Of a stretch of DNA of 64,000 nucleotides, positions 23,813 to 34,785 are shown piece after piece. The DNA comes from Saprospiraceae bacterium. GTDB taxonomy: Bacteria; Bacteroidota; Bacteroidia; Chitinophagales; Saprospiraceae. A program made the position numbers and the translations under genes. The stretch is from assembly GCA_021739645.1 (NCBI GenBank), contig JAIPBL010000002.1:62001-126000 (forward strand). Direction: 5' to 3'. Below the pieces are notes generated by a model. It was not told where the DNA came from and ran no database searches. It saw nothing but the letters and a program-made list of their open reading frames with translations. How positions within the stretch are numbered: the first letter of the stretch is position 1; every line of letters begins with the position of its first letter.

Positions 23813-26786
23813 AAAACAACCACCTCGCCCCAAACTGAAACTGCCTCGGCGCACCCGCATTTTTCTCCACGATGCCCCGCTCCCTGCCGCCCACCTGAAT
23901 CTGGTTGCTCTGCGTGGCATTGTTGCTGTACCCGCTGAGGTTGGTGGTGTTCAGCAGGTTGAACACGTCCGCCCGCAGTTCCAGCGTGTTTTTGCCGACG
24001 GAAAATTCGTATTGCACGCCGAGGTCAAACACTTTCGACCAGTCGAGGCGGTCGCTGTTCCGGCTCTCGCCGGGTTGGCGGTCGCTGTTGCCGACGTAGG
24101 CATCGCCGAAGGAAGCGCCGTCGCCGTTCAGGTCGGTCGTGCCGTGCACCAAGGCATCGGGAATGCGGTTCACGGGCTGCCCGCTCTGCACCAGTCCCGC
24201 GAGGGTGATGCCCAAGCCGCCCACGGGATACCAGGTCACGATGCCGTTGAGGATGTGGCGGCGGTCGTTGATGCTGGCGCCCCATTCGGAGCCGAAGTCG
24301 TTGCCGTCCATCGCTCGGAAGTTGATGTCCTCCGTGTTGTTTTCCAAATAAGACAGCGTGTAGTTGATGCGCCAGGCCAGCTTGCCGTTGCCCCGGTCCT
24401 GTTGCAGGTTGAAACTGGCGGCGTAGTAGCGGCTCTCGCCCGCCGTTTCCGACATGACCACGTTGCGGGCGACGCCGAAAACCGTGTCGCCATCAATCAG
24501 GGAATAGCTGCCGTTGAGTATCGGGATGGGGCGGCTGGCATCTGCCTCGGCAGGGGTGCGCACGGTCACGTTGTCCGGGTCGTCGAGGGGGTAAGCTGCG
24601 GCGGCGTTGAGGTTGCGCAAGCGGAAAAGGTTTTGCGAGCGGTTGTGCACCAAGTCCACATAAAACAGGCGCTTCTCGTCCAACTGCAACTGGTAGCCGA
24701 GGGCGATTTGGTGGGTCAGCGGGTTGTCGTAGCCGTTGGGGTTGAGTATCCGGCGCTCGTTGCTGAAGACGCCTTCCCGTTGCCCTTGCAAGCTCTCGAA
24801 CTTTGGCCCGTTCAGGTATTGAACATTGGAGGCGCTGCCACTCAGGTTGCCGTCAAAAGTGATTTTGTCAACATCCGTACCGGAAGGCAGAATGCCAAGG
24901 CTGACCAACTGTTGCAACTGCCTTTTGTAGTCTGCCGACGTGGTGTTTTGCTGCAAAGCGTCGCTGTACACAGCGTACAGGATTTTATCGTAAAAAATGC
25001 CGTAGCCGCCCCGCAACGAGCTGCGCCTGCCGAGCTGGTAGTTGAAGTTGAAACGGGGAGCAAGGTTGTTGAAATCGCCCTGGTCGCTGCCGCCTTTCGA
25101 GAGGTTGTCGTAGTCATAGCGCAGCCCCAGCGTCAGGTTCAGGCGGTCGGTGGCGGCGAACTGGTCTTCGAGGTAAACCGAAAAGACATTCTGGGTTTTT
25201 CCGAAGGAAGCTGGACGTAGTTCCACATTGTAATTCAGCACCTGCACGTCAGCTGGGATATCGTTTACGCCGAGGTCGGCTCCATGTCCTGCTTCCCGCA
25301 ATTGGCTCAGTTGCTCATCCGTGAGCTTCACGGTGTAATTGCCGTTCACGTTGCCGCCGCCGAGTAGCCCGTGGTCGGCGGAGACGATGCCGAAGCCGCC
25401 CTTGAGCGTGTGGCGGTCGGCGTAGTATTTGAATTTTTGGAGAAATTGTACGGTATTCTCCGTGGCATCGAAGATGTAGCCGGGGTGACCAAGCACGGCG
25501 ATGGTCTGCTCCTGCGGGTCGAGGACGGTCACTTGCGGGCTGCTTTCGTTGGCGGCCCTGCCGTAGTTCCAGCGGAAACGGGCGTACTGGAGGTTGGACT
25601 CCGAACTGAAATTGCCGCTCACGTAGGTGTTTTTCGAAGCCACCAACACCGAGTTCCTGTCCTGAAAATTAGCAGCCGAGGGGAACTGCACGCCCCCTTC
25701 CAGCCCCCCACCCTGTCGCTCGATGGCGACGATGCCCACGTTTGCCCGAAGGGAAGAGCGAAATTTGCTGCTCCAAACCTGGTCAATTTTCCCTGAAAGA
25801 TAGGTGAAACGGTTTTCGCCCCGCACCGTTTCGTTTACGCCGAGGGCGGGTGACGAGAGCAGGTTGTCCTTCAGGTCGGTCGTGTGTTCGAGGTTGAGGT
25901 AGTAGAAAGTTTTGTCTTTTTTGATGGCTCCGCCAAAACCCACGCCCGCTTGGTAACGTTGGAATCCATCTTTCACGGCGTTGCCAGAAAGATCCCGCTG
26001 GGCGTATTTTGAGCTGGCATCAATGGCCGGACCGGGCCGGGTGACGATGAACGCCTCGCCACCGAACTCGTTGCTGCCGGAGCGGGTGGTGATGTTGATG
26101 ACGCCATTGTTGGTCAGACCGTACTCAGCGGAGTAGTTGTTGGTCAGCACGGTCACGTCTTTGGCGAAGCCGACAGGGATGGCGAATTTTTGCCCACCGA
26201 GGAAGCGCTCGTTGTTGTCCAAGCCATCAATCAGGTAGCTGGTGAACAGCGAATTGGCGCCGTTGATGCTCACGTTGGGCGCTTCTGGGTAGAAGCCCGT
26301 CGCCTGCGAGACGTTGGGCAGCCGGTAGAGCGCCCGCGTGATGTCCCGCCCCTCGATGGGCAGCGCTTCGATTTCCTTTTGCGAAAGCTCAAAGGAAACT
26401 TCGGCATCGGTGCGGTTGATTTTGGCGGTGGAGGTGGCTTTCACGGTGACCTCACCGAGATTGATGGACGTTTCCGATAGCACGAGCTGCACCGTCCGGT
26501 TTTGGTTCGAGCGCAGGTTGATGATGCTGGACTGCGCTGCCCGGTAGGGCAAAAAATCAGGAATAAAAACCTCGTAGCCATCCACCACGGGCAGCGAGCG
26601 GAAGGTCGCCTTGCCAAGTGCGTTGGTTTCCTGTACCTGCTCGAAACCCCTTGCCTCGTTTTTCAGTTGAACGGGCACGTTTGCCACAGTTTGGTTCTGG
26701 GGGTCGAGAATGGAAACGGTGAGGTCTTCTTGCGCGGTGATTGCCGTCGCAAATAAAATGGTGAGCGTAAAAAGAAGCGTTCGCAT
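23811..26786 (-). CDS. TonB-dependent receptor (Oar-like)
   Basis: 991 residues from the ATG at 26786; a spurious frame continues upstream. A signal peptide (MRTLLFTLTILFATAITAQ) is followed by a carboxypeptidase-regulatory-like beta domain (residues 20-100), a plug domain with ISRALYRLPNVSQA-like and SINGANSLFTSYLIDGLDNNERFLG segments, and a long beta-barrel ending in FQFGARWLF with terminal Phe. Its plug continues TRSGSNEFGGEAFIVTRPGP, typical of the OmpA-related receptor/Oar group rather than SusC. The substrate is unknown; no SusD or siderophore gene is adjacent. It is divergent from the sterol-desaturase-family gene. Confidence 0.92.
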   Translation of the reverse strand: MRTLLFTLTILFATAITAQEDLTVSILDPQNQTVANVPVQLKNEARGFEQVQETNALGKATFRSLPVVDGYEVFIPDFLPYRAAQSSIINLRSNQNRTVQLVLSETSINLGEVTVKATSTAKINRTDAEVSFELSQKEIEALPIEGRDITRALYRLPNVSQATGFYPEAPNVSINGANSLFTSYLIDGLDNNERFLGGQKFAIPVGFAKDVTVLTNNYSAEYGLTNNGVINITTRSGSNEFGGEAFIVTRPGPAIDASSKYAQRDLSGNAVKDGFQRYQAGVGFGGAIKKDKTFYYLNLEHTTDLKDNLLSSPALGVNETVRGENRFTYLSGKIDQVWSSKFRSSLRANVGIVAIERQGGGLEGGVQFPSAANFQDRNSVLVASKNTYVSGNFSSESNLQYARFRWNYGRAANESSPQVTVLDPQEQTIAVLGHPGYIFDATENTVQFLQKFKYYADRHTLKGGFGIVSADHGLLGGGNVNGNYTVKLTDEQLSQLREAGHGADLGVNDIPADVQVLNYNVELRPASFGKTQNVFSVYLEDQFAATDRLNLTLGLRYDYDNLSKGGSDQGDFNNLAPRFNFNYQLGRRSSLRGGYGIFYDKILYAVYSDALQQNTTSADYKRQLQQLVSLGILPSGTDVDKITFDGNLSGSASNVQYLNGPKFESLQGQREGVFSNERRILNPNGYDNPLTHQIALGYQLQLDEKRLFYVDLVHNRSQNLFRLRNLNAAAAYPLDDPDNVTVRTPAEADASRPIPILNGSYSLIDGDTVFGVARNVVMSETAGESRYYAASFNLQQDRGNGKLAWRINYTLSYLENNTEDINFRAMDGNDFGSEWGASINDRRHILNGIVTWYPVGGLGITLAGLVQSGQPVNRIPDALVHGTTDLNGDGASFGDAYVGNSDRQPGESRNSDRLDWSKVFDLGVQYEFSVGKNTLELRADVFNLLNTTNLSGYSNNATQSNQIQVGGRERGIVEKNAGAPRQFQFGARWLF

Positions 26787-26912
26787 GAATTCTTGAAAAT
26801 TGTTTAAAATAAGTTTGCTGCATTTTGCCAATACCCTTTTGGTCTCCGAAGCTATTGTGTTTTGGCAACTGGGATAAAAAAAGGATGGCAAGTGTAGGCG
26901 TTTTTTTAGAAT

Positions 26913-27983
26913 ATGCCAGCGTTTGAAAGTCCTGTATTTAGCTTTGGGCGCAAACCAATATTGTCTATGAAATATCTTGAGACCTTCGTGAACGGCTATG
27001 CTGGCTACGCCAGTTACCTCTGGAGCGAAATCGTAAATCCCAGTTGGCACAACTATTTTTACTGGCTGCTGGCGGTATCTGCATTCTTTTTTTTGCTGGA
27101 AATCATCACACCTTGGCGGAAAGAGCAGCCCCGGTTCCGCAAGGATTTTTGGCTGGACCTTTTTTACATGTTTTTCAATTTCTTCCTTTTTTCCCTCGTG
27201 GTTTACAATGCTGCCTCGAACATGGTCGTGGAATTGTTCAATGACGGCATCCAGGCACTGACAGCGGTTGATTTGCAAGCATTGAATCCAATGCGCAACA
27301 TGCCACTGTGGGCTATTCTGCTGGTGGGTTTCGTCGTCAGCGATTTCATCCAGTGGTGGATTCACCGCCTGCTGCACCGCTCTAGCTGGCTGTGGGAGTT
27401 TCACAAAGTGCACCATTCGGTGGAACAGATGGGTTTTGCGGCGCACCTGCGCTACCACTGGATGGAGAACGTGGTGTACCGGAGCATCCAGTACGTGCCG
27501 CTCGCACTGCTGGGCATTGGGCTGTACGATTTTTTCATCATCCACATTTTCTCCCTGGCGGTCGGGCATTACAACCATTCCAATATCCGTGTGCCCGGCT
27601 GGGTAAGCGGCGGCGTGGTGGGTCTTTTGGTGGGGCTGGCCATAGCGAGCGGCGGGTTTGGGTTGCGTATTTTGGAAAACGCAGACTGGCAAACGCAGGC
27701 GCTGGCCGTTGCTGGTAGTGCGCTTTTGGGCAGCCTCGTGTTGGGCAGGGTGATGAAATATATCTTCAACAGCCCTGAAATGCACATCTGGCACCATGCC
27801 CACGATTTGCCGCCCGGGCGGCAGTACGGCATCAATTTCGGGACTACGCTGGTCGTGTGGGACTACCTCTTCGGGACGGCCCACATCCCGAAGGATGGCC
27901 GGGACATCCGGTTGGGGTTTCCGGGCATGGAGGGTTTTCCATCGTCTTTTGTCGAGCAAAACCTGCATGGTTTGAGGGAGTGA
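26913..27983 (+). CDS. Sterol desaturase / fatty acid hydroxylase family protein
   Basis: 356 residues from the first ATG (26913); an ATG at 26967 is an equally possible start and would give 338. Three or four hydrophobic helices surround the diiron histidine motifs HRLLH (151-155), HKVHH (164-168), GHYNHSN (218-224) and HIWHHAHD (291-298). Such membrane oxygenases use O2 to desaturate or hydroxylate lipids. It is followed after 21 bp by an SGNH protein on the same strand. The lipid substrate is not predictable. The phylum-typical alternatives are sphingolipid or carotenoid hydroxylases. Confidence 0.92.
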   Translation: MPAFESPVFSFGRKPILSMKYLETFVNGYAGYASYLWSEIVNPSWHNYFYWLLAVSAFFFLLEIITPWRKEQPRFRKDFWLDLFYMFFNFFLFSLVVYNAASNMVVELFNDGIQALTAVDLQALNPMRNMPLWAILLVGFVVSDFIQWWIHRLLHRSSWLWEFHKVHHSVEQMGFAAHLRYHWMENVVYRSIQYVPLALLGIGLYDFFIIHIFSLAVGHYNHSNIRVPGWVSGGVVGLLVGLAIASGGFGLRILENADWQTQALAVAGSALLGSLVLGRVMKYIFNSPEMHIWHHAHDLPPGRQYGINFGTTLVVWDYLFGTAHIPKDGRDIRLGFPGMEGFPSSFVEQNLHGLRE

Positions 27984-28004
27984 GCGTACCTGAACAATTT
28001 AACA

Positions 28005-29183
28005 ATGCCAGAAACAGTCAAGCACCTATTAAAAGCACTGGTCAGTTTCTTCCTCCTTTTGTTTGCCCACAAAGGGGGGTACTATTTTTACGGGTCGGCG
28101 TTTGCCATCTTCCTGTTTCAGCTTTGGATTGTCGCTTCCCTGCTGGCCACGGTTGTTTTCATCGGAAAGGCTGTGAAAATCAACCTCCTTTTTCCCATTG
28201 CTCTGGTCGCACTGATTGAGCTGTTTTTTATCCTCAGTTTCCATATTGTCAGCTCAGGAACGCGCCTGACCGAACCGTTCATCGTCTTTTTGAAACAGCT
28301 GTATTTTGAGCGGTGCAGGAATGTCTGCTTTGATGACGAGCTTTCGTTTCGGTACGACAGCACCTTGTTTTACACGCTCCCGCCGGGTCACCACCGTTTT
28401 TCGAACCTGGAATTCAAGACAAATTACGAAGTCAACAACCTGGGGTTCCGGGACGACGAAGCCGCTTTGGCACGCCCGGAAATTGTCTTTCTGGGAGACT
28501 CCCACACCATGGGCTGGGGCGTCGAAAAGGAAGAAACTTTCGAAGCTTTAATTGAAAACGAGCTCCATAAAAAGTGTCTGAACACCGGCATCGCCTCCTA
28601 CGGCACGGCGCGGGAGTTCCTCACTTTGGACCGGCTGGATTTGACGGGCTGCAAACTGCTGGTTTTGCAGTTTTGCAAAAACGACACGACGGAAAACCGC
28701 AGCTTCGTCGCCCATGGGAATTTCTTGCCCATTTCAGATAAAAAGAAGCTGGAAAGCAGCGGCAAATGGAACCAGCTTTGGAAGTCGTATTTCCCTTTGA
28801 AATATTGCTACGCGGCGTTTTTTCAGCTTTGCAACAATGCCATTTCCGCTTGCTCCGCAAAAAAACCGCCGCCGCTCCCGTATAAAATGAATGACGAGGA
28901 AGTGGCGGACTTTTTCAAAATCATCCTCCAAATCAAGGGGAAATTTGATGGCAATATCCTGGTGTTCAACCTCAACGAACAAAACGAACCATCCACCATT
29001 TACGACCAATTCCAGCAATACCTGCGTACCAATCCGATAGACAAAGTCCATCTTGTGGACGCAGATGCTGGCCTGACTGCTGACGATTATTTCATCATTG
29101 ATGACCATTTGAATGCAAAAGGACACCGGAAATTGGCCAGTCAGTTGGGGGCCTATATTTTGGAAAACAGGTTGGCGGATTAA
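28005..29183 (+). CDS. Membrane-anchored SGNH/GDSL hydrolase-like protein
   Basis: 392 residues. Two or three N-terminal helices (5-20, 30-55, 60-85) anchor a soluble domain with a GDSH nucleophile motif (VFLGDSHTMGWGV, S166), an Asn-containing block LVLQFCKND, and the C-terminal DDHLNAKGH that supplies Asp and His. This is the arrangement of SGNH esterases and of O-acetyl/acyl transfer partners. It probably acts on lipid or cell-surface glycans. It follows the diiron desaturase gene closely and precedes a glycosyltransferase by 147 bp. Confidence 0.85.
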   Translation: MPETVKHLLKALVSFFLLLFAHKGGYYFYGSAFAIFLFQLWIVASLLATVVFIGKAVKINLLFPIALVALIELFFILSFHIVSSGTRLTEPFIVFLKQLYFERCRNVCFDDELSFRYDSTLFYTLPPGHHRFSNLEFKTNYEVNNLGFRDDEAALARPEIVFLGDSHTMGWGVEKEETFEALIENELHKKCLNTGIASYGTAREFLTLDRLDLTGCKLLVLQFCKNDTTENRSFVAHGNFLPISDKKKLESSGKWNQLWKSYFPLKYCYAAFFQLCNNAISACSAKKPPPLPYKMNDEEVADFFKIILQIKGKFDGNILVFNLNEQNEPSTIYDQFQQYLRTNPIDKVHLVDADAGLTADDYFIIDDHLNAKGHRKLASQLGAYILENRLAD

Positions 29184-29330
29184 ATGGGAGCAGCTTTGGT
29201 ACCTAGCTGCGGTTGCTGTTCCACCCTCGGTTGTTACCTTTGTTTCCGTTTTAAAACTTGGGTGACCAAATCCCCGACGCCTGCTTGAATTTATGAAGCC
29301 CTAGTTTCCAAGTTTCACAAACATAGCTGC

Positions 29331-30908
29331 ATGAACCTCTTTTTGGATTTGTTTTTTTACGCCTACATCGGCACGCTCATCATCGTTGCATTGTACTGCT
29401 TCATCCAATTGCACCTACTTTGGCATAGCCGGAAGGCCAGTCACCTGACGCCACCAGCCAATCAACTTGCGGAATCCGACCTCCCATTCGTCACTGTCCA
29501 GCTCCCGATTTTCAATGAAAAATACGTGGTCGAGCGCCTAATCGACGCAGTGGCAATGCTCGACTACCCGAAAGACCGCTTCGAAATCCACGTCCTCGAC
29601 GACAGCACCGACGAAACGGTGGACATCGTTCGGCGGAAAGTGGCGGCTTACCGTCGCATGGGTTTTCAAATCGAACATATCCAGCGGACGAAGCGGCAGG
29701 GCTTTAAGGCGGGTGCCCTCCGCGACGGCATGAAGGCGGCACAGGGTGAGTTCACCGCCATTTTCGATGCCGATTTTTTGCCAAGGCCCGATTTTTTGCA
29801 GAAAACGCTTCCCGTTTTTTCCGATGAAAAAATCGGCGTGGTGCAGACCCGCTGGGAGCACCTGAACGAAAAATACTCACTCTTGACCCGCTTGCAAGCG
29901 CTCATGCTCAACGTCCATTTTCGCGTAGAACAGTGCGGCCGCCATGCTGGCGGCTACTTGCTCCAGTTCAACGGAACGGCGGGTGTTTGGCGACGCAGCA
30001 CCATCGAGGACGCTGGCGGCTGGCAACCCGACACACTCACGGAAGACCTCGACCTGAGCATGCGGGCGCAGCTCCGTGGCTGGAAAATCAGCTACCTCAA
30101 CGAGGTGGGCTCCCCTGCCGAGTTGCCTTCCGAGATGAACGGACTGAAGTCGCAACAATTCCGTTGGACAAAAGGCGGGGCGCAGGTAGCCCGCAAGATG
30201 CTGCCCAATATCTGGCGTTCTGAACTGGGCTTTTGGCAAAAAGTCCATGCCACGATTCATTTACTAAGCAGCTCAATTTTTCTGGTCATCTTGATGATGG
30301 GGCTGACAAGCCTTCCCGTCTTTGTTTTTTGGAAAAAACTGGCGCCCACGGTCGGCGATCCGTTCCTGTGGGGTTTTGGCGGATTGGCTGCGTTTCTCGT
30401 TGTACAGTTTGCCGCCAATGTTGTACCGTACCTGAAAGGCGGAACTTTCATGGAGCGTTTCTTGTCGCTCGTGCTGCTGTTGCCCTTTTTCATGGCGGTG
30501 ATGATGGGGCTGGCGCTGCACAATTCGATTGCGGTGGCAGAAGGCTGGCTAGGGATAAAATCCGCATTCATCCGCACCCCTAAGTTCAATATCCTATCGA
30601 TAAACGACACGTTGAGCCGCCGGGAATACCTGACGGCCAAGATTTCCCTCGCTACCCTGTTGGAAGCCTTGCTGGCATTGGTGTTTTGGGCAGCAGTGGG
30701 TTGGGGGCTTTTCACGGGCAACCGTGGTTTTATCTGGCTGCATGGCACTTTGGCGCTGGGGTATGTGATGGTCGTGTTTTATACCGTGAAACATTTGTCG
30801 TGGGGCAAGCGCCCAACAGTCCCAATCGCTGAAAACGAGGTGACTAATCATTTGGTAAGCGAGAACCAGCCAAAGAAAGCAGCGGCCTTGGTCAATTCCA
30901 CTGTGTAG
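29331..30908 (+). CDS. Processive family 2 glycosyltransferase (CesA-like)
   Basis: 525 residues. One N-terminal helix, then a GT-A domain with VTVQLPIFNE, D90/D91 in HVLDDSTDE, the DAD metal-binding motif (146-148), TED (237-239) and QQFRW (275-279), the set of cellulose-synthase-like processive enzymes. At least four helices follow (about 300-330, 340-365, 375-400, 440-465, 475-500). The enzyme should transfer sugars from nucleotide donors to a lipid or growing polysaccharide. BcsB or Alg44-like partner genes are not adjacent, so it may make a short glycolipid. Confidence 0.9.
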   Translation: MNLFLDLFFYAYIGTLIIVALYCFIQLHLLWHSRKASHLTPPANQLAESDLPFVTVQLPIFNEKYVVERLIDAVAMLDYPKDRFEIHVLDDSTDETVDIVRRKVAAYRRMGFQIEHIQRTKRQGFKAGALRDGMKAAQGEFTAIFDADFLPRPDFLQKTLPVFSDEKIGVVQTRWEHLNEKYSLLTRLQALMLNVHFRVEQCGRHAGGYLLQFNGTAGVWRRSTIEDAGGWQPDTLTEDLDLSMRAQLRGWKISYLNEVGSPAELPSEMNGLKSQQFRWTKGGAQVARKMLPNIWRSELGFWQKVHATIHLLSSSIFLVILMMGLTSLPVFVFWKKLAPTVGDPFLWGFGGLAAFLVVQFAANVVPYLKGGTFMERFLSLVLLLPFFMAVMMGLALHNSIAVAEGWLGIKSAFIRTPKFNILSINDTLSRREYLTAKISLATLLEALLALVFWAAVGWGLFTGNRGFIWLHGTLALGYVMVVFYTVKHLSWGKRPTVPIAENEVTNHLVSENQPKKAAALVNSTV

Positions 30909-31037
30909 AAATGCCGATTTCCCCAAGATTAATGGTCAGCGTTGCCTTGGGGAGCGGCTCTGACGCAGAGCTTTAGCCAACCCAATGATGAGTTCGGAAA
31001 CGCCCAATAAAAAGCAGGTAGGCCACTTCTTTTTTAT

Positions 31038-33617
31038 TTACACCACTTCTGTTTTACGCCGCCAACTCCGCACCAGTTTTTCCATTTCCACTGCGTGAAA
31101 AACGATGGATGAGACCAGCATGCAGCCAAGCAATTCTTGCCAAGTCAACGGCTGTACCGAGAAAATATCGTTCAGAGCCGGCGTGTAAATAATGGCCAAC
31201 TGCAAAAAGAAGGTCAGCAGCACCGCCCAAATCAACGACGGATTGCTGAAAATACCTTGCCGAAACAAGAAAAAATACTCGCTCCTGATGGCCAACACAT
31301 GCCCCATCTGGCTGAAACAAAGTATGGTGAAAACATAGGTTTGCCACTTGTTGTCGCCTTCGTGAATCGCCCAAGCCTGAGCGCCCAGGCAGACTGCCCC
31401 CATCAGGAGGCCGACCCAAAAAATGTGGAGGCCCAAGCCATGAGCGAAAATGCTTTCGTTTGGCTTGCGCGGTGGCAGGCTCATCAGGTTTTTTTCGGCA
31501 GGCTCCCCGGCGAGTGCAAGACCGGGCAGGCCGTCCGTCACCAAGTTGATCCAAAGGATATGGATGGGCAGGAGGGGAATCGGCAGGCCAACCAGCGGTG
31601 CAAGGAAAATCGTCCAGATTTCACCACTATTGCTGGTCATGGTGTATTTGATGAACTTGCGGATATTGTCGAAAATCCGGCGGCCTTCCCGCACGGCTTT
31701 GATGATGGTCGCAAAATTGTCGTCCAGCAAAATCATGTGCGCCGCTTCCTTGGACACATCCGTTCCCGTGATGCCCATTGCCACGCCGATATTGGCTTTT
31801 TTGAGTGCCGGGGCGTCGTTCACGCCATCGCCGGTCATGGCGACAAACTGGCCCTTTGACTGGAGGGTCTTCACAATGTCGAGTTTTTGCTGCGGCGACA
31901 CCCGGGCATATACTTTGATGCGCTCGATGCGCTCCTCAAAATCGTGGTCGGGCATTTGTTGGAGCATCGCCCCAGTGATCAACAGGTCGGTCGGCTTTCC
32001 AAAAATGCCGATTTGGCGGGCGATGGCTTCTGCCGTCACCGGGTGGTCGCCCGTTATCATCACCGGCACGATTCCGGCAGCTTTGCAGTCGGCAATGGCT
32101 TGGGCTGCCTCTTCTCGTGGCGGATCCATCATGCCCACCAGCCCGCATACCTGTAGCTGCATTTCGAGGGTGGAGAAGCTGATTTCGCTGGGCAATTCGT
32201 CCAGTACCCGGCAGCCGTAGGCCAAGGTGCGCAGCCCTTTTTTGCCCATTTGCGTAGCGACCTCCACCATGTCGTTGCCATCGGCATCTTCGCAAACCTC
32301 CAAAACGGACTCCAAAGCGCCTTTGGTCACCACCAAAAAACGCCCGTCGTAATCGTGGACAGTGGTCATCAGTTTGCGGTCAGCATCGAATGGCAATTCC
32401 ACTTGACGCGGGAATTTCCGAAGGTCAAAACCAGAGAGGCCGGGATGTCCTTCGGCAAAGGTGGCGAGCGCCAGTTCCGTGGGCTCACCGGCCAGTTCAC
32501 CCGCTTCGTTTTTCGCCACGTCGTGGTTGAGCGCCATGCCGAGCAGCAGTGCCTGTTCCGCTGGGAGCGAGAGGTCGGCAGGCGGCGAGGCAGGTGTCCA
32601 GGTTTCGGTGACGGTCATGCGGTTTTGCGTGAGCGTCCCCGTTTTATCGGTGCAGATAAACGTGACGGAGCCGAGCGTTTCCACCGCCGGGAGTTTGCGC
32701 ACAAGCGCATTTTTGCGTACCATGCGGCGGGCGCCCATCGCCAGCGCTATCGTGACGACAGCGGGCAACGCCTCTGGAATGGCCGCCACTGCCACCGAAA
32801 TTGCGGTCAGCAGCATGTTGAGCGGATCCTCGCCGCGCAGCAGGCCGGCACCGTACAGTATCGCACAGATGCCCAGCACGGCCAGCGACAGTTTTTTACC
32901 AAAATCAGCCAGTCGTTTTTGTAGCGGCGTCAGTGATTCGTCCTCTTGCAGCATCTTGGCGATGCTCCCGATCTCGGTCTGCATGCCTGTGGCCACGACC
33001 AAGCCACTGCCCCGCCCGTAGGTGGCCACCGTGCCTTTGTAGGTCATGTTGGTTCGGTCGCCTAGCGGCAATTCTTCCCCGCTCAGCTCTTCCACTTGCT
33101 TTTCCACGGCGAGCGACTCGCCGGTGAGGGACGCCTCTTCTATTCTCAGGGAATGTGACTCCAGCAGGCGGATGTCGGCGGGAATCATGTTGCCAGCTTC
33201 CAACTGGACGATGTCGCCGGGGACTAGCTCGGCTGCGCCAACGTTTTTTGGGCTGCCGTTGCGAAGCACCGTGGCCATTGGCGCCGACATCTTCTTCAGG
33301 GCTTCTATCGCTTTTTCAGCCCGGTATTCCTGCACGAAGCCGACTACTGCATTCAGTACTACAATGATCAGGATGACAATGGTATCCTTCAAGTCGCCGA
33401 CTACGCCTGAAACGACGGCTGCCGCCATCAGAATCAGAATCATCATGTCCTTGAATTGGGCGAGGAACATGAGCCAGGCCGGCTTCCGCTTTTTTTCCTC
33501 CAATTGGTTGGGGCCGTACTTTGACAGCCGCTCTTCCGCATCGGAGTCGGAGAGGCCGCCAATGCGGCCGCCGGTCATTTCCAAAGCCTCTTCTTTGCTG
33601 ATAAGGTGCCAGTTCAT
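31038..33617 (-). CDS. Calcium-transporting P-type ATPase (SERCA-like, P2A)
   Basis: 859 residues with a complete P-type core: actuator TGES (165-168), phosphorylation motif DKTGTLTQ (D324), nucleotide-binding KGALE and hinge [11 protein letters not shown]. The transmembrane part has IPEALP (residues 280-285) in place of the usual IPEGLP, and NLVTDGLP in M6, the calcium-site motifs of P2A pumps. It has no extra metal-binding N-terminal domain. Ca2+ export is the likeliest role; a Mg2+ or Mn2+ pump of the same subfamily is an alternative. It lies 9 bp after the universal stress protein gene, so both form one operon. Confidence 0.93.
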   Translation of the reverse strand: MNWHLISKEEALEMTGGRIGGLSDSDAEERLSKYGPNQLEEKKRKPAWLMFLAQFKDMMILILMAAAVVSGVVGDLKDTIVILIIVVLNAVVGFVQEYRAEKAIEALKKMSAPMATVLRNGSPKNVGAAELVPGDIVQLEAGNMIPADIRLLESHSLRIEEASLTGESLAVEKQVEELSGEELPLGDRTNMTYKGTVATYGRGSGLVVATGMQTEIGSIAKMLQEDESLTPLQKRLADFGKKLSLAVLGICAILYGAGLLRGEDPLNMLLTAISVAVAAIPEALPAVVTIALAMGARRMVRKNALVRKLPAVETLGSVTFICTDKTGTLTQNRMTVTETWTPASPPADLSLPAEQALLLGMALNHDVAKNEAGELAGEPTELALATFAEGHPGLSGFDLRKFPRQVELPFDADRKLMTTVHDYDGRFLVVTKGALESVLEVCEDADGNDMVEVATQMGKKGLRTLAYGCRVLDELPSEISFSTLEMQLQVCGLVGMMDPPREEAAQAIADCKAAGIVPVMITGDHPVTAEAIARQIGIFGKPTDLLITGAMLQQMPDHDFEERIERIKVYARVSPQQKLDIVKTLQSKGQFVAMTGDGVNDAPALKKANIGVAMGITGTDVSKEAAHMILLDDNFATIIKAVREGRRIFDNIRKFIKYTMTSNSGEIWTIFLAPLVGLPIPLLPIHILWINLVTDGLPGLALAGEPAEKNLMSLPPRKPNESIFAHGLGLHIFWVGLLMGAVCLGAQAWAIHEGDNKWQTYVFTILCFSQMGHVLAIRSEYFFLFRQGIFSNPSLIWAVLLTFFLQLAIIYTPALNDIFSVQPLTWQELLGCMLVSSIVFHAVEMEKLVRSWRRKTEVV

Positions 33618-33626
33618 AATTGGTTT

Positions 33627-34520
33627 TTACCTGACCACCAAGATAGGAAGATTCACTTCCAAATTGACCAGCTTCTCCGTAGTGCTGCCAAAAACCAGGT
33701 CTTCAAAAAGCGTATGGCCTTTGGCGCCGATGATGATGAGGTCGGCTTTTTCGGCGACAGCAATCTTTCGCACGTAATTGCTCACGTCGAATTCGTCATT
33801 GACGGTAATTGTCAGCTTTATATCCGCCCCATCCCATTTGTGTTTTTTCAAAAATTTGCGGAAAGCCGCTTCCGCGTTCTCTTTGAGCTCGTTGATGATT
33901 CCGGGATGGTTTCGGTTAATCTTGTAGGCCGTCATCGGAGCATCAACGACGTGGAGGACATCTATTTGGATATTGCCCAATTGGTTGCGCAGCCATAAGG
34001 CAGTTTGCAAGGCCACGGCCGATGTTTCAGAGAAATCCACCGGAACCAGTATCCGCTTGATGTCGGTCGTTGCATTGTCAGTCACAAAGCAGACCGTGCA
34101 TTTAGTCTTGCGGGCGATGCGGCGGGCAACGATGCCGCTGTCGCCGCTGATGGCTTTCTTACCAATTATAAAAAGTTCGGGTTGGTGCTCGTGCGCATGA
34201 TTCAGGAGGCAATCCATGGGGTCGCCTTCCAGCACATCCACGATTACTTTCAGGTCTTTTTCGTTCTCAACGACGGATTGTACCGCATTGTCCAGTTGGC
34301 GCTCTACCCGCTGCTGAATGGGCTCTTCGCCCCGCACCATTTCATCGAAAGAAGAACTTACAGGCTCCGGTAAAATAAAATGCGGGATGACATGGACGAA
34401 TCGAAGCGTTTTCGCAGCTGATGCTTTTACCAAGAAACGGCTGTAAGCAATGAGCTTTTCGTCCATGGCTGATAGGTCAAGCGCGACCATGATGTTTGGG
34501 AAAACAAGGGATTTTTTCAT
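33627..34520 (-). CDS. Universal stress protein, two UspA domains
   Basis: 297 residues carrying two tandem Usp domains (about 8-150 and 153-297). The second retains the ATP-binding pattern GAKGHTLFEDLVFGSTTEKLV near its end; the first has only IIGKKAISGDSGIVARRIAR, so it may not bind nucleotide the same way. Such proteins bind ATP or ADP and modulate stress or ion homeostasis. It is transcribed before and with a calcium ATPase, which suggests it senses or regulates ion transport (inference). Confidence 0.9.
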   Translation of the reverse strand: MKKSLVFPNIMVALDLSAMDEKLIAYSRFLVKASAAKTLRFVHVIPHFILPEPVSSSFDEMVRGEEPIQQRVERQLDNAVQSVVENEKDLKVIVDVLEGDPMDCLLNHAHEHQPELFIIGKKAISGDSGIVARRIARKTKCTVCFVTDNATTDIKRILVPVDFSETSAVALQTALWLRNQLGNIQIDVLHVVDAPMTAYKINRNHPGIINELKENAEAAFRKFLKKHKWDGADIKLTITVNDEFDVSNYVRKIAVAEKADLIIIGAKGHTLFEDLVFGSTTEKLVNLEVNLPILVVR

Positions 34521-34785
34521 GCTTTAAATTTTTGAAACGGTTAACTGTGGAGAGTAAAAATAGGAGCCAAGAGCAGGTGCGGAGGTGAATTTTCGTCTTG
34601 CCGGGAGGTGATAAAAATCATTCAAGGCCAACTGCCTGGAATCGAGCCAAGTAATTTTTGCCAATTTTAGCTTGATTCCAGTCTTCAGAAGAGCAGCTTT
34701 GGCTAGGTTCGCTTTGGGTAGCGATGGGGAATAATTTGTGACCCATGCCTTACAACGTCGAAGTTGGCCCTGTCCAGGGTGATAT

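Noticed and set aside
24012-25220. 402-residue open frame on the plus strand
   Set aside because: Antisense to the beta-barrel of the TonB-dependent receptor; a result of biased third codon positions.
26787-27968. Extended N-terminus of the TonB-dependent receptor frame
   Set aside because: The frame is open upstream but runs antisense through the sterol-desaturase gene. The signal peptide at 26786 sets the true start.
30957-30971. Hairpin GCTCTG-acg-CAGAGC between convergent genes
   Set aside because: The stem is only six bp and no T-run follows on either strand. Not enough to call a terminator.
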